DNA of 64,000 nt from JASGTU01 sp963821815 (GCA_963821815.1 CAWGFG010000006.1:2108001-2172000); one strand, 5' to 3'. Positions 17,884 to 26,873 are shown, counted from the first letter of the stretch. Numbers and translations: made by a program. Notes: generated by a model from the sequence alone, not told the origin.

Positions 17884-19455
17884 ATGAGCCTAGCATCTGA
17901 ATTACTACAATCCGTACCTGTGTTTGCCAGAGAGATCGTTGAATCTATCATCGAAGCACAGATGCGTCACAGCTTGTTTCCTCTTTCTACGGCCGGCGAA
18001 TCGTGCATCGTCGTCGTTGGGTTGAGCGGCGGTCCGGATAGTGTTTGCCTGCTGCATGCGTTGCACACACTGGCGCCGATCTGGCAACTGTCGCTGCATG
18101 CAGCACACGTTGACCACGGTCTGCGCCAGGGTTCTGGTGAGGACGCAGCCTTTGCGTGCGAGTTGGCGAACGACCTGGATCTCCCGTTCCTTTCGAACAC
18201 TCTGGACGCGGGCGAATTGCGTACCAGTTCGCTTGGCGTCGAGGCGGCGGCGCGCGACGCCCGCTATGCATTTCTGCAACAGTGTTCGGTGCGGCTTCTG
18301 CAAGAATCACCTAACGCACACTCGGCATGCGTGGCGGTCGCGCACCATATGGACGATCAGGCGGAAACAGTACTGATGAACCTAATCCGTGGCAGCGGAT
18401 TGCGCGGCCTAGGCGGTATGCCGTGGAGCCGTGAATTTCCACAGCCGGAACAGCTGAACGACCCACATATCACGCTGGTACGCCCATTGCTCGGTACTAC
18501 CAAGGCGGCCATTCATCGGTACCTAGATGCCTACCAGCTTCTATTTCGTGAGGACGAATCCAACGCCGACATAGACTACCTGCGCAACCGTATCCGACAC
18601 GAAACACTACCCCAACTGGCGTCGATCAATCCGCAAATCAACCAGACGCTGTCGCGCACGGCAGACCTATGCCGGGGAGAGGCGGCGCGTGCTGAGTTAC
18701 TGGATGAACGCATGCTGCTTGGGCTGACATTTCAGGAGCGGGATGGCGTGAGCCTCTCTATTCGGCTAGACACGCTACTGGATATGCCAGTGGCGCCGCA
18801 ACGAGGGATTCTGAAGATAGCGTGCCAACAACTGGATATCGACTCACGGGAGTTGGGCTTTGACGCCATCGAGAACCTGCTCCTGGCTATCCAGAGCGAC
18901 AGGACCGCTTCGGGACCGCATTCGCTGGTAGACGATGTGGCGTGGACACTGCTTGCGCCGTCACCGTTTTACCCGGCTTTGCTTGCATTGCACAGAACCA
19001 GTGCGCTGCCCTTTGAGCCCGAGTTCCCGTTCCTATCGAGAGCATCGGTATCCGATGGACCTGAATGGACACTTGAGTGTCCGGGTTCGCTGATGACGGA
19101 ACAGTGGATGCTGGAATGCCAACGCACAGGCGCGGCTGATCTTCCGTACAATTGGCGCAATGGCAGAGACCCTTGGCTTGCCTACATGGACGCCGCCGCC
19201 GTGCAGCAGCTGCGCTTGACGACGCCCAAACCGGGCATGAGCATGGCGCCGCTGGGTATGGAAGGACAGCATAAAAGCCTGGGTGATATTTTCACCGACA
19301 AGAAGATCGCCCAGGTATTCCGCGAGCAATGGCCTGTGCTAGTGGATGCGGCATCCGAAGATGTAATTTGGCTATGCGGGTTGTGCCTATCCCATAGCGT
19401 GAAAGTCACAGATAGTACAGAACAAGTGTTGGGCATCCGGTGGCGCAGACGCTAG
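17884..19455 (+). CDS. tilS: tRNA(Ile)-lysidine synthase
   Basis: TilS ligates lysine to C34 of tRNA-Ile(CAU) using ATP, which switches the codon read from AUG to AUA. The 523-residue product has the N-type ATP pyrophosphatase motif GLSGGPDSVCLLHAL (residues about 50-64) and the family sequences HVDHGLRQGSGEDAAF and HHMDDQAETVLMNLIRGSGL. A C-terminal region (about 430-520) resembles the TilS C domain (PGMSMAPLGMEGQHKSLGDIF). The ATG lies directly after a -10 box, so no ribosome-binding leader may exist. Its product is essential in nearly all bacteria. Confidence 0.94.
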   Translation: MSLASELLQSVPVFAREIVESIIEAQMRHSLFPLSTAGESCIVVVGLSGGPDSVCLLHALHTLAPIWQLSLHAAHVDHGLRQGSGEDAAFACELANDLDLPFLSNTLDAGELRTSSLGVEAAARDARYAFLQQCSVRLLQESPNAHSACVAVAHHMDDQAETVLMNLIRGSGLRGLGGMPWSREFPQPEQLNDPHITLVRPLLGTTKAAIHRYLDAYQLLFREDESNADIDYLRNRIRHETLPQLASINPQINQTLSRTADLCRGEAARAELLDERMLLGLTFQERDGVSLSIRLDTLLDMPVAPQRGILKIACQQLDIDSRELGFDAIENLLLAIQSDRTASGPHSLVDDVAWTLLAPSPFYPALLALHRTSALPFEPEFPFLSRASVSDGPEWTLECPGSLMTEQWMLECQRTGAADLPYNWRNGRDPWLAYMDAAAVQQLRLTTPKPGMSMAPLGMEGQHKSLGDIFTDKKIAQVFREQWPVLVDAASEDVIWLCGLCLSHSVKVTDSTEQVLGIRWRRR

Positions 19456-19462
19456 CCCGAAC

Positions 19463-19491
19463 TTGCCGAAGCAAATAAGCGGTACTATGCT
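19463..19491 (+). promoter_or_regulatory. Possible promoter before the 19528 gene
   Basis: TTGCCG (19463-19468) and TATGCT (19486-19491) are separated by exactly 17 bases. Each box has about four consensus matches. It would drive the small unknown gene and the RlmI-type gene. Confidence 0.4.
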
Positions 19492-19527
19492 AGAGCGCTG
19501 ACTTGTGCCGAATAGTAGACAAGGAAC

Positions 19528-19791
19528 ATGATGCCAGTCAATTTAAAGCCGCTCACCTACTGGGTGATACACGAGAACTACAGTGTGCGATTCAAGTCGC
19601 GCACGCCAGAAAAAGTTCAGGGTGTTGTCAGCAACGCAGAGGGCGATGAGGTCGAATTCGACTACTATCCAGACTCGATGCAGATCGAACTGCCCGACCG
19701 CATCATCACTGTCAATGAAGGCGGTTGGGTACAAAACACCGAAATGAAATCGACCGATGCAACAAACGACTTGATGGAACCTTATGAGTAG
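19528..19791 (+). CDS. Hypothetical small protein, coupled to the methyltransferase gene
   Basis: I do not recognise this 87-residue protein. It follows a good AAGGA ribosome site (bases just before ATGATG at 19528). The sequence is polar and beta-strand-like (YWVIHENYSVRFKSR, VEFDYYPDSMQIELPD), ends in an acidic tail, and has no Cys pairs, membrane span or signal peptide. Its stop overlaps the next start by eight bases, so it is co-translated with the RlmI-type gene. A soluble cytoplasmic role is likely; nothing more can be said. Confidence 0.7.
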   Translation: MMPVNLKPLTYWVIHENYSVRFKSRTPEKVQGVVSNAEGDEVEFDYYPDSMQIELPDRIITVNEGGWVQNTEMKSTDATNDLMEPYE

Positions 19792-20995
19792 CCGTTCCGC
19801 AGCAGTGAGCCTAAAACCTGGGCGGGATAAACCTGTACGCCAACGACACCCCTGGATTTTCAGCGGCGCCATCAAGAGTATTCCTCAAACTTTCGCAGAC
19901 GGAGACATCGTCCCGGTACATGATTCGAACGGGCAATTCTTGGCCTACGGATTCCTAAACCGCCACAGTCAGATTCAAGTGCGGATACTCACCTGGGAAG
20001 AGGATGAAGTATTCGACGATGAGTTCTGGCGTGGACGCCTGCAGGCGGCTGCAGACCTACGCAGGAAGCTAAATATTGAGCAACGAACCAACGCCTATCG
20101 GCTCGTCAACGCGGAGAGCGACTATTTGCCGGGGTTGGTGGTCGACCACTATGCCGGTCATCTTGTGCTCCAAATTGGTTCGCTCGGCGTAGACTTGCGC
20201 AAACGCATGCTGGCTGAGCTGCTCCAGGAAGTGACAGGCTGCCAAACGATCACGGAACGCAGTGACAGCGCAGCGCGCAATCAGGAAGGGCTCGCGGTCG
20301 CCGACGGCGCCCTCAGCGACGCCGAGACGCCATCGCTTGTGGAAGTGCACGAAAACGGCGCTCGATATCTGGTCGACATTGTGAATGGACAGAAGACGGG
20401 CTTCTATTCGGATCAACGCGATAATCGACAACGGGTTGCTGACTATTGCCGTAATGCACGCGTGCTCAACGCGTTCAGCTACACAGGCGGCTTCGCTGTG
20501 GCTGCACTGCAGGCTGACGCCGAACACGTGATGAACATCGACACGAGCTATGAGGCGCTGGAACTGGGCGAGGAGAACCTGCGTCTGAATCAGTTCGATC
20601 CCGATGTGCAGAGTGAGAGCATCGTGGGTGATGTTTTCGAGGTGCTACGAGACGCCAAAGCCCTGGACCCGAGTGAAGCCGGCTTCGACGTGGCTATACT
20701 CGATCCGCCGAAGTTCGTGCACAACCGCGGCAACATGGAGCGAGGCCTGCGCGGGTACAAGGACATCAACCTATCGGCTTTGCGCTTGCTCAAACCGGAT
20801 AGCATATTAGCTACGTTCAGCTGTAGCGGTCTTGTGGACGCCGATCTATTCCAGAAGGTCATCTTCGGTGCAGCGTTGGACGCAGGACGTGATCTCCGCA
20901 TTTTAGAGCGGTTGTCGCAGGGTGCCGACCATCCAATTGCTATCACATTTCCGGAGGGATCCTACTTGACAGGGCTCATTTGTCATGTACTGTAA
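19784..20995 (+). CDS. rlmI: Class I SAM-dependent 23S rRNA methyltransferase, RlmI type
   Basis: RlmI-type enzymes make m5C in 23S rRNA. The 403-residue product starts with a PUA-like domain (residues about 1-85, RQRHPWIFSGAIKSI) and an EEHUD-like linker. A Rossmann methyltransferase follows: NGQKTGFYSDQRDNR, VLNAFSYTGGFAVAAL (SAM site), and the catalytic stretch AILDPPKFVHNRGN followed by TFSCSGLVDADLF. The family fit is strong, but the exact target base is inferred, since related proteins (RlmK/L, YwbD) share the fold. It overlaps the preceding small gene by eight bases. Confidence 0.85.
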   Translation: MSSRSAAVSLKPGRDKPVRQRHPWIFSGAIKSIPQTFADGDIVPVHDSNGQFLAYGFLNRHSQIQVRILTWEEDEVFDDEFWRGRLQAAADLRRKLNIEQRTNAYRLVNAESDYLPGLVVDHYAGHLVLQIGSLGVDLRKRMLAELLQEVTGCQTITERSDSAARNQEGLAVADGALSDAETPSLVEVHENGARYLVDIVNGQKTGFYSDQRDNRQRVADYCRNARVLNAFSYTGGFAVAALQADAEHVMNIDTSYEALELGEENLRLNQFDPDVQSESIVGDVFEVLRDAKALDPSEAGFDVAILDPPKFVHNRGNMERGLRGYKDINLSALRLLKPDSILATFSCSGLVDADLFQKVIFGAALDAGRDLRILERLSQGADHPIAITFPEGSYLTGLICHVL

Positions 20996-21121
20996 TGAGA
21001 TAGCTGGCGCGGCTCGAGCGCTCAGCCTTGATGTAGATTTGATTGGTTAGTTCGCCCGATTAGACCGTTGACTAGGTTCGCTGGGCGAGAGTCAGTACGG
21101 AAGTCGGATATGCAGGATTGA

Positions 21122-21781
21122 ATGAAACGAACGCAAAAGGAGCTCCAGCAACAGATCGCCAGGGATCTAGCATCCAAACTACCTGGGCAAGATGCACAGT
21201 ATGAAATGGCGCCGAAACCAAGACCAGGTTCTGAGCAGGGAGATGCGACGCCGCCGGACGCGAGCATGAATGGCGTGCTCATTTTGCTCTACCCGCACAG
21301 AGGAGAGTATTACCTCCCCCTCATTCGACGCCAAGTTTATCCGGGTGTACACAGCGGACAGATCAGCTTGCCCGGCGGTGGGATGGAGCCGTGCGACACA
21401 GACGTGGCGGATACGGCGTTGCGCGAGGCGCAGGAGGAGGTCGGCGCCGATCCGGATGCGGTGACTGTACTGGGTCAGCTTTCCCCGCTGTATATCGGAG
21501 CCAGCAATAATGTTGTCTACCCGACTGTGGGCATCACGGACCGGCGTCCGGATTTTGTTCTGGATCCGCGCGAGGTTGCAGAGCTGATCGAAACGCCAAT
21601 ATCGGTGCTACAGGACCACGCCAACCTGCGACACGAATTGTGGCACCTTCGCGGCCATGATGTGGATGTACCATTCTTCCGCGTTGGCGACAATACGGTC
21701 TGGGGCGCCACTGCCATGATCCTCAACGAGTTTCTGGCTCTACCAGCACTCACAGAATACGCAACCAGTTTCGTTTCATAA
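21122..21781 (+). CDS. Nudix hydrolase, CoA-pyrophosphatase (NudL) type
   Basis: Members of this Nudix branch split CoA into phosphopantetheine and 3',5'-ADP. The 219-residue product has the CoA-branch signature YPGVHSGQISLPGGGMEP directly before the Nudix box end TALREAQEEVGA, whose Glu residues bind the metal. The first Glu of the classic Nudix box is replaced by Thr/Asp, as is usual in this subfamily. An N-terminal 40-residue polar segment is extra. Its stop overlaps the next start by one base (TAATG). Confidence 0.82.
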   Translation: MKRTQKELQQQIARDLASKLPGQDAQYEMAPKPRPGSEQGDATPPDASMNGVLILLYPHRGEYYLPLIRRQVYPGVHSGQISLPGGGMEPCDTDVADTALREAQEEVGADPDAVTVLGQLSPLYIGASNNVVYPTVGITDRRPDFVLDPREVAELIETPISVLQDHANLRHELWHLRGHDVDVPFFRVGDNTVWGATAMILNEFLALPALTEYATSFVS

Positions 21782-23247
21782 TGTTTCGCTCGAATCCAGC
21801 ATTGCCGCCAAATAAGCGCCTGACTCTACTGATTTCTTTGCAGACGAATCGCGGCCACAGACACATGAACCGGCGTTTCCTTCTGGCCGCGCTGATCATT
21901 CTACCCTTGTTGTTGCTCTCTTCTCCCCCAGCGTCCGGTCGTCAGCCTATGGCGCCATCCGCCTACAGCGTCGCCGATCCTTTGGTGCTGGCGTTCTACT
22001 ATCCCTGGTTCGATGAGAGCGCCTGGACCTATGACCGATTGAGCGACTTGCCTGCGGAACCGTATGTAAGCAGCGACCGTGTTGTCATGGGCCGTCAGAT
22101 CGACCAGGCCAAAGCAGCCGGAATCGATGCATTTGTCGTCGCGTGGTATGGACCCGGTGGCGGCAATCAGACTGAAACCAACTTAACCGCGCTACTGGAG
22201 GAAGCGGCAGCTCGAGATTTCCGCATCGCCGTCCTCTTTGAAACTACGTCACCGTTCTTCGCCGGCTTGGGAGACGTGGCATCCGCCATGCAACATCTGA
22301 GCAGCGTGCACATGAACCAGCCAGCCTACTTGCGCGTAGACGGGCGCCCGGTGGTTTTCTTCTGGAGGCCGACACTGTACGCCATCGACAGTTGGCGTTC
22401 CATCCGAGACCAAGTGGATGCCGGTTACAACCAGGTTTGGATCTCGGAAGGCGTGGATACCAGCTATCTGCAGCTCTTTGACGGCCATCATTTGTACAGC
22501 AACACATGGAATCCGCCAGCGGATCTGAATGCCGTCAATGCAAAATATAGCCAACTTGTGCGTGATGGATCGAGCAGCTACGGCAGCCCAAAATTGTGGG
22601 TCGCCACGGTCATGCCCGGCTACAACGACACGCGTATCAGGGGCGGAGGGTTTGCGCAGGACCGTGGCGGTGGCGCCTACTTCGATCAATCATGGCAGGC
22701 GGCTATCAACAGCCAACCGCAATGGATTCTTATCAATAGCTTCAATGAATGGCCGGAAGGCAGTTATATTGAACCCAGCGCCGCCTACGGCGATCTGTAC
22801 ATTCGCAAGTCCGCAGAATGGAGCGCAGCTTTCAAGGGGGGCGCTACGCCGGCGGTGAGCGCTGCATCCTTCCAACCCTCACCGCCGGCGACACAACCGA
22901 CGCCGCGCCCGGAGGTGACCAGACCAACTGCGTTCGTAACGGCTTCTTTGCTGAACTTGCGTTCGGGTCCCGACACAGAATATGACGTGGTTGGCATGGT
23001 ATCCGTCGGGCAGGCACTACCGATCATTGGCAGGGCTGCTGACGTGACAGAGTGGATTCAAGTGGAGTATGATTCTGAACGTGTGTGGCTGCATACGGAC
23101 TTTGTGGACATAGTTGGACCGTTGGATCAGATTCCGTTCCTCGATAGTGAGGTCTCTACAACGGTCGATGGCTCGAACACGAGCTTGCCGGCGCATGCCC
23201 TCTCGTTTGGCAAGGTACGGCCGTATACTGTCTACCGAACACGCTAA
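21781..23247 (+). CDS. Secreted GH99/GH71-like glycosidase with C-terminal SH3b domain
   Basis: The protein probably acts outside the membrane on a glycan. The catalytic part (residues about 60-350) has the fold signatures of GH99/GH71-like proteins: VLAFYYPWFDES, AAGIDAFVVAWYGPGGG and ILINSFNEWPEGSYIEPS. A Pro/Thr-rich linker (PSPPATQPTPRPEVTRPT) leads to an SH3b domain (LLNLRSGPDTEYDVVGMV) that often binds peptidoglycan. The ATG at 21781 overlaps the Nudix stop; the ATG at 21865 (MNRRFLLAALIILPLLLL) would start directly with a clean signal peptide and may be the true start. Substrate is unknown. Confidence 0.75.
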   Translation: MFRSNPALPPNKRLTLLISLQTNRGHRHMNRRFLLAALIILPLLLLSSPPASGRQPMAPSAYSVADPLVLAFYYPWFDESAWTYDRLSDLPAEPYVSSDRVVMGRQIDQAKAAGIDAFVVAWYGPGGGNQTETNLTALLEEAAARDFRIAVLFETTSPFFAGLGDVASAMQHLSSVHMNQPAYLRVDGRPVVFFWRPTLYAIDSWRSIRDQVDAGYNQVWISEGVDTSYLQLFDGHHLYSNTWNPPADLNAVNAKYSQLVRDGSSSYGSPKLWVATVMPGYNDTRIRGGGFAQDRGGGAYFDQSWQAAINSQPQWILINSFNEWPEGSYIEPSAAYGDLYIRKSAEWSAAFKGGATPAVSAASFQPSPPATQPTPRPEVTRPTAFVTASLLNLRSGPDTEYDVVGMVSVGQALPIIGRAADVTEWIQVEYDSERVWLHTDFVDIVGPLDQIPFLDSEVSTTVDGSNTSLPAHALSFGKVRPYTVYRTR

Positions 23248-23310
23248 GACTCGTTAGCTGCACTATGATTGAAACAACTCCACTTATAGCAACGTTTTAG
23301 GGGATGAGAT

Positions 23311-23901
23311 ATGACACAAGAACCGACCCATACTGCAAATCCATCATCCTTGGACGACGATATCGAGCGGGTGCTCATCGATGAGTCAGCCCTGCAGGCG
23401 CGCATCCGAGAGCTCGGCGCTATCCTGGAAGAAGAGTACCGGGGCAAGGATCTGCTGCTCATCTCCGTATTGAAGGGCAGCATACTCTTTATGGCGGATC
23501 TCATCCGCTACGTGCGCATCCCACATGAAATCGACTTCATGGCGACCAGCAGCTATGGTGCACAAGTGCAGAGCAGCGGTGTCGTCCGGATTTTGAAAGA
23601 CCTAAACAAGCCGATTGAGGGCCGCAATGTGGTGCTCGTAGAGGACATCATCGACAGCGGTAACACGCTTAATTACCTGCTGCGAATTTTGAACGAGCGC
23701 CAGCCGGCGAGCCTGCGCATCCTGACCTTGCTGGATAAGCCCGAGCGTCGCGAGGTGGATATCAGCGTTGATTGGACTGGGTTCTCCATACCCAATGAAT
23801 TCGTCGTCGGCTACGGCCTGGACTATGACGAGGTCTATCGCAACCTGCCATATATCGGCATATTGAAGCCTTCTGTCTACACCACACCGCCCGCCATTTA
23901 G
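23311..23901 (+). CDS. hpt: Hypoxanthine phosphoribosyltransferase
   Basis: The enzyme salvages hypoxanthine and guanine to IMP and GMP with PRPP. The 196-residue product carries the PRPP-binding loop VLVEDIIDSGNTLNYLL and the family segments LISVLKGSILFMADLIR and IDFMATSSYG. An AGGGGATGAGAT ribosome site precedes the ATG. An N-terminal tail of about 20 residues is longer than usual. It is followed nine bases later by the LysM/M23 gene, so they probably share a transcript. Confidence 0.92.
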   Translation: MTQEPTHTANPSSLDDDIERVLIDESALQARIRELGAILEEEYRGKDLLLISVLKGSILFMADLIRYVRIPHEIDFMATSSYGAQVQSSGVVRILKDLNKPIEGRNVVLVEDIIDSGNTLNYLLRILNERQPASLRILTLLDKPERREVDISVDWTGFSIPNEFVVGYGLDYDEVYRNLPYIGILKPSVYTTPPAI

Positions 23902-23910
23902 GTTGATCCG

Positions 23911-25260
23911 ATGCAAGCAACTCGCGTGCCGACTTTGACAAAACCGAATCAAATACAGCATCGCTCGCGTACACTCAGCCTACTGCGGACCTTTGCGGTG
24001 ATGCTTGCATCCGCACTGGCTTTGTTCTTCGTCCTGCACATGCCTGCCCTAGCGCAGACAGACGCACCGGCATCCGGGCCTGAATCAACACTCTATGAGG
24101 TTGTCTCCGGTGATACGCTCTTCGAGATCGCGGCGCGCTACGGATTGACTATGGATGAGTTGGGTGCCGCCAATGGAATCGTCAATGTTGATCTCATTGC
24201 GCCGGGACAGGTCCTGGTAATTCCAAATACGGGCGCACAATTAACGAGCGGGCAGCCTGCGCGGGCAAATGTCAGCACGGAAACGGTTGCCGCCCTCCCT
24301 GGGGATACTCTTGCGCTCATTGCCAATCGTGTGGGGCAGGATCCAACAGTTCTGGCGACCTTGAACCAAATAACGGTGACGCAGCGACTATTCCCCGGTC
24401 AACCGTTAACCGTGCTGGACTCCTATAGCGCACCGTCTACAGACACATTTGGCGCTGTTCGCAACGTGGATCTGACCAATTCGCTGATACAGGGCAAAGC
24501 GGGCTATATCGCAGTCACTTCGAGGAAGCCGGTTGAGCTGCGCGGCGACTGGAACGGACTGCCGCTGATCTTTACGCCAAGTGGAGAGAATTTGCTGCGA
24601 CAGGTCGCACTTCTCCCTGTGCCTGCGTTGCTAGCGCCGGCGCCCTACACGCTGACCATCGCGTATACGGCGTACAACAATGTTGAGCTCTCGAAGAGTT
24701 GGTTTGTTAACGTCGTGGAAGGCGACTACGGCCGCGTCGAGATAGTGACAGACGATGAGCGCGCTGGGTTATTGGCGCCGGATATCGTGCAGTCGGAACT
24801 GGAACTGCTGTCCGCAGTGTGGGGTCAGACGAGTCCAGAACCCTATTGGACGGATGTATTTACACGCCCCATTTCAACCGAGTACGAAACCAGCGATCCC
24901 TACGGCACGCGTCGCAGCTACAACGGCGGGCCGTACAACGGCTATCATTCCGGAAATGATTTCGGAGCGCCGGTCGGCGTCACTGTAACCGCACCGGCGG
25001 ATGCCATTGTCGCGCTTTCCGCGCCGCTGCAGGTGCGTGGAAACGTAGTAGTCTTGGACCACGGTCGCGGCGTCTTTTCCGGATACTGGCACTTGTCAGA
25101 ATCTTTTGTGGAAGAAGGACAAGCTGTGAAGCAGGGCGAGCCCATCGCGCTTGTGGGGAATACCGGCCTGAGCACGGGTTCACATTTGCATTGGGAACTG
25201 CGCGTGAACTCCATTGCCGTCGATCCTATCTGGTTCCTGGACCATCCTCTGCTGCCGTAG
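23911..25260 (+). CDS. Secreted LysM / M23 (LytM) peptidase
   Basis: The protein is probably an envelope peptidoglycan hydrolase or a regulator of one. Of 449 residues, the first 50 contain a signal anchor (FAVMLASALALFFVLHMPALAQ). Two LysM modules follow, at about 51-94 (VVSGDTLFEIAARYGLT) and a weaker one at about 112-155. A middle domain of unknown type spans about 170-300. The M23 domain at about 330-445 keeps the zinc ligands H and D in NGYHSGNDFGAP and HxH in GSHLHWELRV, so it should be active. Confidence 0.9.
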   Translation: MQATRVPTLTKPNQIQHRSRTLSLLRTFAVMLASALALFFVLHMPALAQTDAPASGPESTLYEVVSGDTLFEIAARYGLTMDELGAANGIVNVDLIAPGQVLVIPNTGAQLTSGQPARANVSTETVAALPGDTLALIANRVGQDPTVLATLNQITVTQRLFPGQPLTVLDSYSAPSTDTFGAVRNVDLTNSLIQGKAGYIAVTSRKPVELRGDWNGLPLIFTPSGENLLRQVALLPVPALLAPAPYTLTIAYTAYNNVELSKSWFVNVVEGDYGRVEIVTDDERAGLLAPDIVQSELELLSAVWGQTSPEPYWTDVFTRPISTEYETSDPYGTRRSYNGGPYNGYHSGNDFGAPVGVTVTAPADAIVALSAPLQVRGNVVVLDHGRGVFSGYWHLSESFVEEGQAVKQGEPIALVGNTGLSTGSHLHWELRVNSIAVDPIWFLDHPLLP

Positions 25261-25317
25261 CCTGCCGAGAAATTCACAGAAATCACAACAGGGATAATCA
25301 ATTCGTAGTATAAAATA

Positions 25318-25343
25318 GCGCCGGTCCTTGCAAGGACCGGCGC
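25318..25343. terminator. Bidirectional hairpin between the M23 gene and bL25
   Basis: A 26-base perfect palindrome (GCGCCGGTCCTTG followed by its reverse complement) lies between convergent genes. On the minus strand the stem is followed by TATTTTATA, so it fits a terminator for bL25. On the plus strand the T-run is poor (ATTGTATTCT). Confidence 0.75.
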
Positions 25344-25410
25344 ATTGTATTCTCTGATTGTTGTAACGGAGTGTGGACAGACAGATTCGAAATAGACGAA
25401 GCGACCTTGC

Positions 25411-26064
25411 TTATTCTTCCTCGTCTTCCAGTTCCTCTTCCGCGGACTCTTCGCCAACGAGTTCGGGTTCCAAGATCTCTTCTTCGACTTCCTCTTCTTC
25501 CAGTTCCTCTTCCACTCGTGTGGTGATGACCGTGAAGATGGCTTCGTCGGGTTCGCCCACGTAGGACACGCCTTCAATCTCTGGCATGTCAGCGATCGTG
25601 ATGGAGTTTTCCATTGTCAGGGCAGAAATGTCGACTTCAATACTGGCTGGAATGTTGGACGGCAGCGCATGAATGACGACTGTGTCCATCGCCTGATACA
25701 TCATGAAGCCAACTTCCAACTGCTCGATTTCTCCAGTGGGGTGAACGGCGATACTGACTTCCTGTTCCTGCGTCATATCGACGGCATAGAAGTCTGCATG
25801 GATAAAACGATGTGAGACGGGATCACGTTGAATCTCGCGTACGAGCACGTTGTGTACATCGCCGCCTTCAACGTTCACCTTCAAGAGCTGTGAGTTGGCG
25901 CCCTGCTGGAGTGCGGTATCGAGCGCTCGACTAGATACCTGAAGATTCGTCGGCTCCGTAGATGGCCCGTAAACAACTACCGGAACCTGCCCCTCACGAC
26001 GCAGTTGGCGCGCCTTGCGTCGGGTAATCGTGCGGGGTTTTGCTGCAATCACTAATTCAGACAT
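25411..26064 (-). CDS. rplY: Large-subunit ribosomal protein bL25, CTC type
   Basis: bL25 binds 5S rRNA in the large subunit. The 217-residue product is the long CTC form, with the N-terminal 5S-binding domain (residues about 1-95, RKARQLRREGQVPVVVYG, RFIHADFYAVDM) and the C-terminal beta domain (about 100-180). The last 30 residues are almost entirely Glu/Asp. A TTGGAGGAAG ribosome site precedes the ATG. It has its own promoter and is downstream of the repeat-protein gene on the same strand. Confidence 0.92.
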   Translation of the reverse strand: MSELVIAAKPRTITRRKARQLRREGQVPVVVYGPSTEPTNLQVSSRALDTALQQGANSQLLKVNVEGGDVHNVLVREIQRDPVSHRFIHADFYAVDMTQEQEVSIAVHPTGEIEQLEVGFMMYQAMDTVVIHALPSNIPASIEVDISALTMENSITIADMPEIEGVSYVGEPDEAIFTVITTRVEEELEEEEVEEEILEPELVGEESAEEELEDEEE

Positions 26065-26126
26065 GGTACACTTCCTCCAAGCAGACTCCTGCTTTGTTCA
26101 ATCTTCCTGCTAACTCATTTATTTTT

Positions 26127-26155
26127 ATACTAAATCTATATATTAAGTATGCCAA
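26127..26155 (-). promoter_or_regulatory. bL25 gene promoter
   Basis: On the minus strand TTGGCA (26155-26150) and TAGTAT (26132-26127) are 17 bases apart in an AT-rich stretch. The leader would be about 55 bases and ends in a strong GGAGGA ribosome site. Confidence 0.6.
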
Positions 26156-26177
26156 TGAAATCCTACAAGAACGATGT

Positions 26178-26693
26178 CTACTCTCGGTTGCGCAGACGCT
26201 TGATGGGTCGTACCAACAGCCAAGTGAACAGGCTGCTAAATGCTACGAGTCCTAGTGCCAGACCCGCACCGGCAGCCAAGGCCGTTAGCGGTGTAAAGAC
26301 AGTCTCTACATCACCGTCAACTTTACCGGCTACGAGCAACGCCGTACGAACATCACTCGCTTTGACGTTTCGCGAAACCACGACCCCGCTGGAGGATTCG
26401 TTGAGCATGACACTGGACGAAAACGCTATACCGATGGCGCCTTCATTTACGTCAACCGAACCGGAATGGACAACGATTGATGCAGAATCTTCCATGTGTA
26501 AAGCGCTGGCTGTGACACTCTTCGCCATCGAGTCGGACATGTGTACTTGACCGCCCTCGATATGGCGCTTCGAAGCTTGGTCCACATCCACGCTGGTGCC
26601 AGTTAAGCCTTCACTCATCGCGGCAGCCGCGTCTTCTAGCGGATTCTCTTCTGGATTGATCTGATCATTCATCATCACCACCCCTTGCGACAT
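26178..26693 (-). CDS. Hypothetical membrane-anchored protein with six perfect 15-residue repeats
   Basis: I do not recognise a family. The 171-residue protein has an acidic N terminus. Residues 35-124 form six tandem 15-residue units without gaps, beginning VDVDQ, VHMSD, LHMED, VDVNE, VMLNE and VKASD, with a seventh partial unit (VDGDV). This strict spacing suggests a small beta-solenoid. One hydrophobic span follows (about 137-160), then a basic tail (RPIKRLRNRE). The ATG at 26675, after AAGGGGTGGTG, has a better ribosome site than the first ATG and may be the true start. The gene lies upstream of bL25 and is divergent from the polymerase gene. Confidence 0.75.
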   Translation of the reverse strand: MSQGVVMMNDQINPEENPLEDAAAAMSEGLTGTSVDVDQASKRHIEGGQVHMSDSMAKSVTASALHMEDSASIVVHSGSVDVNEGAIGIAFSSSVMLNESSSGVVVSRNVKASDVRTALLVAGKVDGDVETVFTPLTALAAGAGLALGLVAFSSLFTWLLVRPIKRLRNRE

Positions 26694-26732
26694 ATGTGCC
26701 CATTAGGAACTCCGGAAAAAGGCACAAAATTC

Positions 26733-26761
26733 ATTATACCCGTTTGCCGCTCCCTGGGCAA
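26733..26761 (-). promoter_or_regulatory. Promoter of the 15-residue-repeat protein gene
   Basis: On the minus strand TTGCCC (26761-26756) and TATAAT (26738-26733) are separated by 17 bases. The predicted start near 26726 gives a leader of about 33 bases to the first ATG or about 51 to the better one. Confidence 0.65.
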
Positions 26762-26838
26762 AATCAGGATACATTCCTGTGTGGGCACTTGCACTCAGTC
26801 AACAGCGTATCTTTGGCCAGTTTTCCAGGCTCATCCAA

Positions 26839-26867
26839 TTGCAGCGCCTGTTGGCAGATGATACCAT
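26839..26867 (+). promoter_or_regulatory. Promoter of the O-antigen-ligase-like gene, start on the ATG
   Basis: TTGCAG (26839-26844) and TACCAT (26862-26867) are 17 bases apart, with a TGA extension before the -10. The ATG at 26874 lies seven bases past the -10, so the message would be leaderless. Confidence 0.5.
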
Positions 26868-26873
26868 GCGCCT

